From assembly GCA_947073765.1 (NCBI GenBank), contig CAMTMZ010000001.1, positions 62,001-126,000 of the forward strand: 64,000 nt of DNA. Direction: 5' to 3'. Source of the stretch: an uncultured Bacillota bacterium. GTDB lineage: Bacteria > Bacillota > Clostridia > Oscillospirales > Oscillospiraceae. The translations under genes and the position numbers were made by a program. Under the pieces are notes generated by a model. That model had not been told where the DNA came from and did no database searches. It saw only the letters and a program-made list of their open reading frames with translations. Below are positions 1 to 8,260 of the stretch, one piece after another. Each line of letters opens with the position of its first letter. Within the stretch, counting starts at the first letter, position 1.

Positions 1-2
1 CG

Positions 3-416
3 GGGTTTTTGACTCGGCTGCAGCGTCAGGCCGTGGAGCCGGAGCGGCTGTCTGCTTTTTTAACCAGTCCCTTGGGCCGGGAGATGGCCGCGGCAAAGGA
101 AAAGTGCCGCCGGGAATTTAAGTTTTCCGTTCTGGATTCCGCACTGAACTACTTTCCGGATGGGAAGGGAGAGGAGATTCTCCTCCAGGGTGTGATAGAC
201 GCGTGGTTTGAGGGGGAAGATGGCGCTGTTACTGTGGTGGACTTTAAGAGCGACCGGATATGCCCCGGCGGGGAGCGGAAACAGGCGGAGGAGTACCGGC
301 CCCAGCTCAATGCTTATGCCCTGGCCCTGTCCTCCATTTTAGGAAAACCTGTGAGCCGTCAGGTGCTGTGGTTCTTTGCGACAAATACGGCGGTGGAGCT
401 GCAGGAGGGGGAATAA
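3..416 (+). CDS. addA: AddA helicase-nuclease subunit, C-terminal fragment (partial)
   Basis: The frame is open at the window edge and holds only the last ~137 codons. Visible are the PD-(D/E)XK nuclease features of AddA-type proteins: a GVIDAWFE acidic segment, then VVDFKSD (the D...D-x-K core), then YRPQLNAYALAL (the Q-x3-Y motif). In the family this domain cuts DNA ends during Chi-regulated RecBCD-like repair and works with AddB. The helicase part must lie upstream of the window. The in-frame TTG at position 9 is internal, not a start. The assignment rests on the nuclease motifs and C-terminal position; another RecB-type nuclease is the alternative. Confidence 0.8.
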   Translation, partial: GFLTRLQRQAVEPERLSAFLTSPLGREMAAAKEKCRREFKFSVLDSALNYFPDGKGEEILLQGVIDAWFEGEDGAVTVVDFKSDRICPGGERKQAEEYRPQLNAYALALSSILGKPVSRQVLWFFATNTAVELQEGE

Positions 417-622
417 GATATCGCGAAGGATATAAACAAGTGGGCTGTTTTCTATTATTTGTCCGATGGTTAGGTTAAGGGCCTGGGGAATGGATGTCAC
501 TATCAATATGTTGTTGGCGCCTCCCCTGTCCAGGTGCCCAGAAAGAGTGAGTGCCTGGCCTGCGGAGGGGACTGTATTTTCCGGTGAATCATATGATCCT
601 ATCTGGGGCAGAGGGGGGGAGC

Positions 623-877
623 TTACAGGTCAGACTGCAGGGGGTGTTCCTGCACTAAAATAATGTCCTCTCCAAAGCGGCGCACCGCTTTCCAGGGGAT
701 TACCTTGTCCTCCTCCCGGCCAAACAGGCCGAAAAATCGCCGGCGTCCGGGAACCACCAGCGCTCGGACCTGGCCGGTGTCCAAGTCTACCTCCATGTCA
801 CCAACATAGCCGTAGCGGGCGCCGTCCTCCACACTGATCACTTCCTTATACCGCAGCTCCGCGATCCTGGTGTCCAT
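623..877 (-). CDS. YlmC/YmxH-family PRC-barrel sporulation protein
   Basis: An 84-residue protein consisting of one PRC-barrel domain. The N-terminus (RIAELRYKEVISVEDGARYGYV) and the segment VDLDTGQVRALVVPG are typical of the YlmC/YmxH family of spore formers, followed by an F-G-L-F-G-R-E basic turn and IPW. Members are small cytoplasmic proteins made during sporulation; their molecular role is not settled. The start is fixed by a strong AGGAGGG site 6 bases upstream. It lies downstream of the terminator that closes the osmoprotectant operon, so it probably has its own promoter, which I could not place. Confidence 0.85.
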   Translation of the reverse strand: MDTRIAELRYKEVISVEDGARYGYVGDMEVDLDTGQVRALVVPGRRRFFGLFGREEDKVIPWKAVRRFGEDIILVQEHPLQSDL

Positions 878-944
878 ATCTGTCCCTCCTAATAATTTGT
901 TGATTCAGGATATGAGCGGAGGGGGCTGTCCTATACGCATGAAA

Positions 945-970
945 ACGGGCCGGTGCTTCCACCGGCCCGT
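945..970 (-). terminator. Rho-independent terminator of the osmoprotectant operon
   Basis: A GC-rich hairpin with an 11-bp stem (ACGGGCCGGTG paired with CACCGGCCCGT, four-base loop) is followed on the reverse strand by a short T run. It lies 12 bases past the stop of the last operon gene. Confidence 0.8.
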
Positions 971-981
971 CAATGCTGTTG

Positions 982-2514
982 TTATTGTGTCAAAAGGCCC
1001 TTTTTGACTAAAAATTCGCGGGCTACCTCCGCCACAGGGCGTCCGTTCACGTCCACAGCGTAGGTAAGTTCGACCATGTCCTCACTGCTCACCTGACCGG
1101 TGAGAAGCTCCAGCACCTGCTCCAGATTGGGAGCCGCATCATAAAAGTCCGCAAAAAGATTATCCCGTATCAGAAAAGCGCCGTAATACTCGGGGAAAAA
1201 GCCAAAATCGTCCTCCAGAATGGTGAGTCCCGCCCGCTTGTTCAGGCCGTCGGTGGCGTAGACCACCATGACATCGAAGGCCCCGCCCTCCACTGCGTTG
1301 TACTTGAGGACTACATCCACCGGCTTGGCGGACTTGAACTGCAGGCCATAAAAGTCCACAAAGGGCTGGTATTTCATGCTGCCCTCCTCGGTGTAAAACT
1401 CGTGCTCCGCGCCGAAGTTCAGTTGACCGGCGATGGGAAGAAGATCGGAGATTTTGGATACGCCGTACTGATCGATGACGGAGTGGGTGACGCCGATGGA
1501 GTAAGTGTTGTTCAAACCAACTTTGCCCAGCAGACGCAGGCCCTCCCGCTCCTGAACAGTTTTGTTGACAAAGTCATAGAGAGTTTCTCCCGGCGGAATG
1601 TTGCTGGTATCCAGCCCCAGGAAGGTGGTGAGCACCGTGCCGTCGTAGCTGAACATCAAATCGCAGCTGGGGTTGGTCCCCTTCAGCTCGTTGTGGTTGT
1701 TCACCTGGGTCATCTGATCCAGAATGACGACCTCCAGGTCGGTTTTGTCCTCTACCAGCAGCTCTACCATGGCGTGCATCAGCTTGACCTCGGAGTAGTC
1801 CCCATCGTAGAGGGTGAGCTGGCCAGAAGTATCGGAGGGGAGAAGCATGGACACGACCAAAGCTGCACTGGCCAGGACCAGGGCCATTCCTCCCGCCGCC
1901 TTTAGGGAAAGGGGCAGCTTGCTGCGCCGGTTGCCGGACATGCGCCGCTCCACCCAGCCCAGGCCGGCGTCCAGAGCCAGAGCCATGGCCATGAGGACGG
2001 CGGTGCCAAATAGAATCTGCCCCATATTCCGCTGACGGATGGCGGTGTAGAACAGTCCGCCCAAGCCGCCGCCGCCCACGAAGGAGGCGAAAACAGCGGT
2101 GCCGATGGCGTTGACGGCGGCGATGCGGATGCCGGTAACCAACACGGGGGTGGCCAGGGGGACATCCACGTGGAACAGGCGGTAAGCCGGGCTCATGCCC
2201 ATACCGGCGGCGGCCTCCTTCAGGTGGCCGGGCACCTGGGACAGACCCAGGGAGCAATTCCGGGCGATAGGGAGCAGAGAGTAGAGAGCCAGGCCGATCA
2301 TGGCGGTGGGAGAGCCTGGCCCGGTGATCACCATAATAACCCCCAGAAGAGCCAAAGCGGGGATGGTCTGAATCAGATCCACTACCCACAGCAGGGCCTT
2401 GCCAGCTTTGGGAAAGAGGTAGGCCAGCAGGCCCAGAGGAACTCCAGCCGTGATGGCCAGTATAAGGGCGGAAAGAACCAGAGACAGATGGTCCCAAATC
2501 ATGGAAATACTCAT
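982..2514 (-). CDS. Fused osmoprotectant ABC permease and substrate-binding protein
   Basis: A 510-residue fusion. Residues ~1-215 form an OpuC/ProW-type permease with several membrane helices; the EAA loop region reads EAAAGMGMSPAYRLFHVDVPLA. After a last helix near residues 210-225, residues ~230-510 form an OpuAC-type binding domain for glycine betaine, carnitine or choline-like solutes. The fusion puts the receptor outside the membrane without a lipid anchor. The start overlaps the stop of the upstream permease by 4 bases, so translation is coupled. Fused permease-receptor proteins are known from OpuA and BusA systems. The exact substrate cannot be read from sequence. Confidence 0.88.
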   Translation of the reverse strand: MSISMIWDHLSLVLSALILAITAGVPLGLLAYLFPKAGKALLWVVDLIQTIPALALLGVIMVITGPGSPTAMIGLALYSLLPIARNCSLGLSQVPGHLKEAAAGMGMSPAYRLFHVDVPLATPVLVTGIRIAAVNAIGTAVFASFVGGGGLGGLFYTAIRQRNMGQILFGTAVLMAMALALDAGLGWVERRMSGNRRSKLPLSLKAAGGMALVLASAALVVSMLLPSDTSGQLTLYDGDYSEVKLMHAMVELLVEDKTDLEVVILDQMTQVNNHNELKGTNPSCDLMFSYDGTVLTTFLGLDTSNIPPGETLYDFVNKTVQEREGLRLLGKVGLNNTYSIGVTHSVIDQYGVSKISDLLPIAGQLNFGAEHEFYTEEGSMKYQPFVDFYGLQFKSAKPVDVVLKYNAVEGGAFDVMVVYATDGLNKRAGLTILEDDFGFFPEYYGAFLIRDNLFADFYDAAPNLEQVLELLTGQVSSEDMVELTYAVDVNGRPVAEVAREFLVKKGLLTQ

Positions 2515-3143
2515 TTTCCAGCCCCGCCTTTCCGCAGGCCTTGGGGGACCACACGCTTCTGGAGAAGGTCCACCAGCCCGCCCAGCGCCAGCGCCAGGAT
2601 GGCGGCGGGGACAGCCCCCTGAAGAATGAGGGCGTTGTTGTTGGAACTGACCCCCTTGTAGACAAAGTCACCCAGCCCGCCCTGGCCGATCATGGCGGCC
2701 AGTACCGCCCAGCTGACAGTGTAGACCGTGGACAGCCTCAGCCCGCCGATGATGGTGGGCATAGCCAGAGGCAGCTCCACCTGGCGCAGGCGCTGATAGT
2801 GGTTCATGCCGCAGCCCCGGGCGGCCTCCTTATATTGCTGATCCACGCCGTTTAAACCGGTGACGGTATTTTTCAGCACCGGGAACATGGCGTAGATGGA
2901 CAGGGCGATGATGACAGTGGCTGGGGTCATGCCGATAAGGATGACCAGCATGCCGATAAAGACGATGCCGGGTACCGTGTTCAGGATGGACAGCAGGGGA
3001 ATCAAATACTGGGACAGGGTTGGCAGACGGGACAGGCCAACCCCCAGAGTGACCCCTATCACAAAACCGATGGATACGCAAACCAGGGTGTATCCCGTGT
3101 GGATGACAGAGGCCCGGAGGATGGACAGAAGGAGTTCATTCAT
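2511..3143 (-). CDS. Osmoprotectant ABC transporter permease
   Basis: A 210-residue inner-membrane permease of the OpuCB/OpuBB family with about five hydrophobic helices and an EAA loop (KEAARGCGMNHYQRLRQVELPLAMP). It should pair with the permease half of the downstream fusion to form the channel. An in-frame extension to 3218 is rejected because it would run through the upstream ATPase gene and is rich in Pro, Arg and Trp. The ATG at 3143 lies 4 bases after the ATPase stop. Second gene of the three-gene operon. Confidence 0.9.
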   Translation of the reverse strand: MNELLLSILRASVIHTGYTLVCVSIGFVIGVTLGVGLSRLPTLSQYLIPLLSILNTVPGIVFIGMLVILIGMTPATVIIALSIYAMFPVLKNTVTGLNGVDQQYKEAARGCGMNHYQRLRQVELPLAMPTIIGGLRLSTVYTVSWAVLAAMIGQGGLGDFVYKGVSSNNNALILQGAVPAAILALALGGLVDLLQKRVVPQGLRKGGAGK

Positions 3144-3147
3144 CCTG

Positions 3148-4260
3148 TCACCCCCACAACTGCTCGGCCATAGCGGAGGCCATGCTGGTCTTCGTGACGA
3201 TGCCGGCCACCGTCTCATCCTCCTTCAGTACCACAAGGTAGGGGAAGCCGCTGGAGATGAGCTGTTCGAAGCACTCCTTCGCGTTGTCTCCAATGTGGAC
3301 GGCAGGGGTGGTGCACCGCACCAGAGGGGCAATGGTTTTAACCACGTGGCCGGTGAGGCGGATGTCCGCAATAGACACGGTGCCCTGGTACCGGCGCTGC
3401 TCGTCCACCACCAGAAGGGTGTCCACGTTGTGGTGCTGCATCCGGCTGACGCACTCGTTGATGCCCCGGTTTTCCTTCACGGTGATAATTCCGGTACGCA
3501 TGAACTGGTCCACTGTAAGCCCGGCGGGGTCGGGCCCGGACTGGTGCCTGCCCAAAAATTCCCGTATCTGATCAGTGGCGGGGTTTTCCAGCATCTCCTC
3601 GGGAGGAGCGATCTGGACAATCTCCCCCTGGTTCATAAAGATGATGACGTCGGCAAGGTCCAGGGCCTCCTCCATGTCATGGGTGACAAAAATGATGGTT
3701 TTGTTCAGCTTTTGCTGGAGGGTCTTGACTTCCAGCTGGAGGGAGCGGCGGGTCATGGGATCCAAGGCACTGAAAGGCTCATCCATCAGAACCACCGGGG
3801 GAGAGGCGGCCAGCGCCCGCAGGATGCCGATGCGCTGCTGTTGTCCTCCGGACATCTCCCCGGGATATTTATGGGCGTATTGGTCATAGGGCAGCTCCAC
3901 CATGTCCAGCAAGTCCCGGACGATCTGGTCACACTGTTCCTTGGGCCATTTCAGCAGCTTGGGCACCACGCAGATGTTCTGGGCCACCGTCATATTGGGA
4001 AACAGGCCGATCTGTTGAATGACGTAGCCGGTGTGCCGCCGCAGCTCATAGCGGTCCACCCCGGCGATATCCTGGCCGTTTAAGTAGATGTGCCCGCTGT
4101 CTGGCTGGATGAGGCGGTTGACCATTTTCAGGGTGGTGGTCTTACCGCAGCCGGAGGGGCCGATGAAGACAGCGAACTGGCCCTCCTGAATTTCAAACGA
4201 GATGTTATTGAGAATTTGCTGGGAGCCGTAGGTGAGACTGACGTGATCAAATCTGAGCAA
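3148..4260 (-). CDS. Osmoprotectant ABC transporter ATPase with CBS domains
   Basis: A 370-residue ATPase of the OpuCA/OpuBA/ProV type. Walker A is GPSGCGKTT, the signature is MSGGQQQRIGI and Walker B is VVLMDEPFSALD. Two CBS domains follow from about residue 245; in this family CBS pairs sense ionic strength or cyclic dinucleotides and gate transport. I place the start at TTG 4260, preceded by AAGGAGG with a 5-base spacer and matching the family N-terminus LRFDHVSLTYG. The frame stays open to 4470, but that part has no homology-like content. First gene of the operon, with a good sigma-A promoter about 150 bases upstream. Confidence 0.9.
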   Translation of the reverse strand: MLRFDHVSLTYGSQQILNNISFEIQEGQFAVFIGPSGCGKTTTLKMVNRLIQPDSGHIYLNGQDIAGVDRYELRRHTGYVIQQIGLFPNMTVAQNICVVPKLLKWPKEQCDQIVRDLLDMVELPYDQYAHKYPGEMSGGQQQRIGILRALAASPPVVLMDEPFSALDPMTRRSLQLEVKTLQQKLNKTIIFVTHDMEEALDLADVIIFMNQGEIVQIAPPEEMLENPATDQIREFLGRHQSGPDPAGLTVDQFMRTGIITVKENRGINECVSRMQHHNVDTLLVVDEQRRYQGTVSIADIRLTGHVVKTIAPLVRCTTPAVHIGDNAKECFEQLISSGFPYLVVLKEDETVAGIVTKTSMASAMAEQLWG

Positions 4261-4407
4261 TGTTACCTCCTTCTCCGGGGCGACTGAGCGCCGGCTTGCA
4301 GGGTCTCCTTCCGGTAATAAAAAAGAGGGACCGAGCTTGCGGCCGGCCCACAAAAACCTATTGGACTGTATACCTGAATGGAAGAACCTGGCATAATAAC
4401 TAAAGAT

Positions 4408-4436
4408 AGTATAACTTATTTCGCTGTTTTTGTCAA
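4408..4436 (-). promoter_or_regulatory. Sigma-A promoter of the osmoprotectant operon
   Basis: Reverse-strand TTGACA, a 17-base spacer, then TATACT. The resulting leader of about 140 bases before the TTG start contains no riboswitch class that I recognise. Confidence 0.8.
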
Positions 4437-4581
4437 ATGAAGAAAATGTAAATTTTGGTCGAGAACCCACATACGATGGACATTAAAAAAACCTTTATGA
4501 AATCTTAATCTCCCTCCTACTTTGACCTTAAGGAAACTCTGATATCCTTTTGGACAAAACAACAGAGAGGAGGAGCGGGAT

Positions 4582-5826
4582 ATGGATTGGCTGTTTCCTG
4601 CTGCCTTGGCCCTGACGGGTACAATGGGAGTTTTGATGATGTTGTGGGGGCTGTGGTATTTGGTGTCAGGCCTGGCCTGTGTGCGAAAACCCATAGACTA
4701 TGGCTTTCACCCGGCCCGGACAAGATTCGCTGTGCTGGTGGCTGCCCGAAATGAGGAGCTGGTGATTGGACCGCTGATTAACAGTCTGCTTACCCAGGAG
4801 TATCCGGCGGAGCTGTACGACATTTGGGTTATCCCCAACAACTGTACCGATAACACCTCTTTGGCGGCCCAAAACTTTGGGGCCAAGGTGCTGGAATGCG
4901 GCATGCCGGTGAAGAGCAAGGGAGAGGTGCTTCGCTTTGCTTACAACAGACTCCGGGGCCGGCGGTATGACGCATGGATTGTATTTGATGCGGATAACGT
5001 GGTGGATTCCCGTTTTCTTGCGGAGATGAACAACGCCCGGCTGGCAGGAGTCCAGGCCGCTCAAGGCTACCGGGACAGCAAAAATCCCTACGACACCGCC
5101 GTTTCCGGCTGTTCTTCGATCTACTATTGGATGATGGACCGCTTCCATAACGGGGGAAAGGCGGGGCTGGGGATGTCCGCTATGATCGGGGGCACTGGTT
5201 TTATGGTAACCCAGAAGCTGCTGGACCGCTTGGGTGGCTGGCGCACCGAGACTATCAGCGAGGATCTGGAGATTACGACCCAAGCTGTTTTGGCAGGAGA
5301 ACGGGTGGCCTACGTCCCCAAGGCGGTTACCTACGACGAGCAGCCTCTGACTTGGGAGCAGTCCTTTACGCAGCGCCGCCGCTGGACCAGCGGCACACTG
5401 CAGGTGGCGCAGGCCTATCTGCCCGCGCTGGGGAAGGCACAGACAGAGCGGCCCAGGCTGTTACTGTTCGACGTGGAGATGACCCTCCTCCTGCCTGCCT
5501 ATCAGCTGGCGGCGCTGGCGGGGCTGGTGTGCACCGCCCTTACTTCCGCTCTGGGAGGGAATACCCTTTTGCAGGCCGTGGCGTTGGGAGCGGCGGGGGT
5601 ATGTGGAAATATTGCCTGGGCAGCTCTCACGGCTACCGTAGCTGCTGGCGTTGTCATTACCATGGAGAACAAATGGGACCGTCGGCTGTGGAAGGGACTG
5701 GCTGCCTACTGGCTGTTTCTGCTTACTTGGCTGCCCATTACCGCCTTCAGCTTTTGGAAGAAGACGATTGTGTGGAAGGAAATTCGCCACACCCGCGCGA
5801 TGATCCCTCAGCTGCCGGGAAGATGA
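4582..5826 (+). CDS. Membrane-bound family 2 glycosyltransferase
   Basis: A 414-residue protein with one N-terminal membrane helix (~residues 5-28), a cytoplasmic GT2 domain and two or three C-terminal helices (~295-400). GT2 landmarks are visible: VLVAARNEE at the start of the fold, FDADNVV (the DxD-type metal site), TISEDLEIT (the ED acid) and QRRRWTSG (the Q/RxxRW motif of processive enzymes). It probably makes or transfers a surface polysaccharide using a nucleotide sugar. It is a single gene between a divergent transporter operon and a convergent fprA, so context does not reveal the polymer. The RBS is GAGGAG. Confidence 0.8.
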   Translation: MDWLFPAALALTGTMGVLMMLWGLWYLVSGLACVRKPIDYGFHPARTRFAVLVAARNEELVIGPLINSLLTQEYPAELYDIWVIPNNCTDNTSLAAQNFGAKVLECGMPVKSKGEVLRFAYNRLRGRRYDAWIVFDADNVVDSRFLAEMNNARLAGVQAAQGYRDSKNPYDTAVSGCSSIYYWMMDRFHNGGKAGLGMSAMIGGTGFMVTQKLLDRLGGWRTETISEDLEITTQAVLAGERVAYVPKAVTYDEQPLTWEQSFTQRRRWTSGTLQVAQAYLPALGKAQTERPRLLLFDVEMTLLLPAYQLAALAGLVCTALTSALGGNTLLQAVALGAAGVCGNIAWAALTATVAAGVVITMENKWDRRLWKGLAAYWLFLLTWLPITAFSFWKKTIVWKEIRHTRAMIPQLPGR

Positions 5827-5830
5827 AGAG

Positions 5831-5863
5831 AAAACCGCCGCCCCACCCTGGGGCGGCGGTTTT
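5831..5863. terminator. Bidirectional terminator
   Basis: A 14-bp stem (AAAACCGCCGCCCC with its complement, five-base loop) between the convergent glycosyltransferase and fprA genes. A and T runs on each side let it serve both strands. Confidence 0.85.
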
Positions 5864-5867
5864 GGCT

Positions 5868-7217
5868 TTACTGTACGGGTTCAAAGTCGGAGGCGGGGCG
5901 GCGGCAGATAGGACAGACGTAATCGCTGGGAAGCGTGTCGCTCTCGTAGATAAAGCCGCAGATTGTGCACACGAAGCCCTTTGATTTGGGGGTCTCCTCC
6001 TGTGCGGGGGCGGGTTCCTGACCCTTGACAGAGGAGGCCAGGGCCTGGGCCAGAGCCTCCAACTCTCCCTCCTGGCCGGGGGCCAGAGCGGACTTGAGGG
6101 TGACAGGGGCCTCGATGATCTCCATATTTTTCATGCCGCCCAGAATTTCTGTCATCAGCTTGCCGCTGGAGGGGGCCCAGGAACCATTTTGAATGAGAGC
6201 CACCTTGCGGTTTTGCAGATTGTGGTGCTGAAGGTCCCGGAGCAGATGCTCCATGGCGTCAAAGACGCCGTTGTTGAAGGTGGGGGAGGCAAAGACAATA
6301 TGGCTGTATTTAAAGCAGTCAGACAGCACATGGGAGTAGTGGGTGACGGATACGTCGTGCATCTCCACTGGGACGCCCAGCTCGGCCAAGCGGCAGGCCA
6401 GGATATTGGCGGCGGTCTCAGTGTGGCCGTAGATGGAAGCGAAGGGGATTACCACGCCTTTGACCTCCGGCTCATAAGAGGCCCATTTGACATACCGGTC
6501 AATGATCTGCTGGAAGTCTTTGCGCCACACGGGGCCATGGAGAGGGCAGATCATTTGGATATCCAGCTTGGAGGCCTTGTTCAGCAAAGCCATGACCTGG
6601 GGCCCGTATTTGCCAACAATATTGGTGTAATAGCGGCGGGCCTCGTCAAGCCAATCCCGCTCCCAGTCCACCTCGTCGGCGAAAAGCACGCCGTTCAACG
6701 CGCCGAAGGAGCCAAAGCCGTCGGCGGAGAAAAGGATCTTGTCGGTAGAGTCATAGCTTACCACCACCTCGGGCCAGTGGACCATAGGGGCAGCGACGAA
6801 GGTAAAATTATGTCTGCCGGTGGAGAGAGTGTCCCCCTCGCCAACAAGGATGGCTCCCTTGGGGTCGGCGGCGTGGAACTGGCGGATCATGTTGATGGCC
6901 TTGCCGTTGCAGACGATACGGGCTTCAGGGTGGCGAAGCATCAGGTCGCCCAGGGTGGCGGCGTGATCAGGCTCCATGTGATGGACAAAGATGTAGTCTA
7001 GCCCGCGGCCGTTCAAGGCGTGGTCCAGATTTTCCATGAACTGGGACTGGACCGCCCGGTCTACCGTGTCAAGCAGGACAGTTTTTTCATCCAGCAGCAG
7101 ATAGGAGTTGTAGGACATGCCACGGGGAACAGGGTGGGCCGCCTCGAAAACGGGGTGCTGGCGGTCGTTGGAACCGATCCAGATGAGGTCTTCTGTGACC
7201 TTGCGGGTACAATACAT
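5868..7217 (-). CDS. FprA-type flavo-diiron protein with rubredoxin tail
   Basis: A 449-residue protein. The N-terminal metallo-beta-lactamase domain has the diiron motif HHMEPDHAA. A flavodoxin domain begins near residue 260 (PFASIYGHTETAAN, the FMN phosphate loop). A short C-terminal rubredoxin-like module (~415-449) carries CTICG and CPIC iron ligands. Such enzymes reduce O2 to water, or NO to N2O, using electrons from rubredoxin; the fused rubredoxin supplies an electron entry point. It acts in the cytoplasm and protects strict anaerobes. The ATG at 7217 has an AGAGAGG site; an upstream extension is unsupported. The rubredoxin part is shorter than the usual ~52 residues. Confidence 0.9.
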   Translation of the reverse strand: MYCTRKVTEDLIWIGSNDRQHPVFEAAHPVPRGMSYNSYLLLDEKTVLLDTVDRAVQSQFMENLDHALNGRGLDYIFVHHMEPDHAATLGDLMLRHPEARIVCNGKAINMIRQFHAADPKGAILVGEGDTLSTGRHNFTFVAAPMVHWPEVVVSYDSTDKILFSADGFGSFGALNGVLFADEVDWERDWLDEARRYYTNIVGKYGPQVMALLNKASKLDIQMICPLHGPVWRKDFQQIIDRYVKWASYEPEVKGVVIPFASIYGHTETAANILACRLAELGVPVEMHDVSVTHYSHVLSDCFKYSHIVFASPTFNNGVFDAMEHLLRDLQHHNLQNRKVALIQNGSWAPSSGKLMTEILGGMKNMEIIEAPVTLKSALAPGQEGELEALAQALASSVKGQEPAPAQEETPKSKGFVCTICGFIYESDTLPSDYVCPICRRPASDFEPVQ

Positions 7218-7258
7218 AGATAAAACCTCTCTTTCGTGGAGAAATATAGTCGTCCTAT

Positions 7259-7287
7259 AGTGTAGCATATTTTTCCTGAAAATGCGA
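7259..7287 (-). promoter_or_regulatory. Candidate promoter of fprA
   Basis: Reverse-strand TCGCAT, 17 bases, TACACT. The -35 is weak. An ATAGGACGACTAT element with ATAG/CTAT ends lies just downstream, at the expected transcription start. Confidence 0.45.
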
Positions 7288-7335
7288 TAGCTTTTTTAAG
7301 CGGAAGTAAAAATTTTCTCTTTTATCCGGAATCCG

Positions 7336-7364
7336 TTGAAAAAAGCGACGCAATCCCGTATAAT
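7336..7364 (+). promoter_or_regulatory. Sigma-A promoter of trmD
   Basis: TTGAAA, a 17-base spacer and a perfect TATAAT, ending 31 bases before the trmD start. Confidence 0.85.
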
Positions 7365-7395
7365 ATTCCTTGAAAGCTTGAAAGGCGGGACGAAC

Positions 7396-8169
7396 ATGTA
7401 CCGGATTGACATTATGACATTATTCCCTGATGTGGTGGGGGATATGCTTTGCGAGTCCGTTTTGGGCCGGGGGCAGGAGCGGGGCTATATCCGGGTGGAG
7501 TGCCACCAGATTCGGGACTATACCATAAACAAGCAGAAGCAGGTGGATAATTATCCTTACGGGGGTGGCCGAGGGGCAGTGATGCAGGCTGACCCTCTGT
7601 TCCGGTGCTGGGAGCACATCTGCGATGAAGCGGGGGAGCGGGTGCATACAATTTACATGTCTCCGGCGGGAAAAACCTTTTGCCAGTCGGATGCCCGGCG
7701 GCTAAGGGAGGAGTACAGCCGGTTGATTTTGGTATGCGGCCACTACGAAGGGATTGACGAGCGGTTTATTGAGGAGTGTGTGGACGAGGAAATTTCTCTG
7801 GGGGACTTTGTTGTGACAGGCGGAGAAATCCCCGCTATGGCGGTGGCCGACGCGGTGTGCCGCCTGGTGCCCGGGGTGCTGTCAGATCCCTCCTGCTACG
7901 AGAACGAGAGCCACTGGAACGGGATGCTGGAGGCCCCCCAGTATTCCCGCCCCGAGGTATGGCATGGCAGGGCGGTGCCGCCTGTCCTTCTGTCGGGCAA
8001 CCACGCCAAGGTGGACCAGTGGCGGAGGAAGATGTCCCTTCTCCGCACCAGAGAGCGCCGGCCTGACTTGTATGAAAAGCTGGACTTGTCCTCCAAGGAA
8101 AACCAGAAGCTGCTGAAGGAGCTGGAGGAGGAGCAATCAGATGGAACTGCCGTTGAGCGCGACAGATGA
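7396..8169 (+). CDS. trmD: tRNA (guanine-N1)-methyltransferase TrmD
   Basis: A 257-residue SPOUT-class enzyme that methylates G37 of tRNAs with a G36pG37 sequence, using S-adenosylmethionine, which prevents +1 frameshifting. Visible motifs are YRIDIMTLFPD at the N-terminus, YGGGRGAVMQADP, VCGHYEGIDERFIE, and the trefoil-knot segment EISLGDFVVTGGEIPAM. The ATG at 7396 follows AAAGGCGGGA. The usual operon partners rimM, rpsP and rplS are absent here; the gene stands alone under its own promoter and is followed by an unrelated degV gene. Confidence 0.95.
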   Translation: MYRIDIMTLFPDVVGDMLCESVLGRGQERGYIRVECHQIRDYTINKQKQVDNYPYGGGRGAVMQADPLFRCWEHICDEAGERVHTIYMSPAGKTFCQSDARRLREEYSRLILVCGHYEGIDERFIEECVDEEISLGDFVVTGGEIPAMAVADAVCRLVPGVLSDPSCYENESHWNGMLEAPQYSRPEVWHGRAVPPVLLSGNHAKVDQWRRKMSLLRTRERRPDLYEKLDLSSKENQKLLKELEEEQSDGTAVERDR

Positions 8170-8185
8170 GTATCTATATTTTCTC

Positions 8186-8214
8186 TTTACATCTCCCCAA
8201 ACCTATGGTAAACT
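8186..8214 (+). promoter_or_regulatory. Candidate sigma-A promoter of the degV-like gene
   Basis: TTTACA, 17 bases, TAAACT, located between trmD and the degV-like gene. Confidence 0.6.
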
Positions 8215-8260
8215 AATTGGCATAATCTAATTTAAAATACCACGTCTGGAGTTGAAGCAT

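Noticed and set aside
417-622. A short frame ending with Cys-rich SECLACGGDCIFR
   Set aside because: No start codon or ribosome site fits, and it is only about 40 codons after a stop; left as non-coding.
2896-4083. Long forward frame opposite the osmoprotectant genes
   Set aside because: Antisense to genes with intact ABC motifs; its composition is unlike protein and it has no start context.
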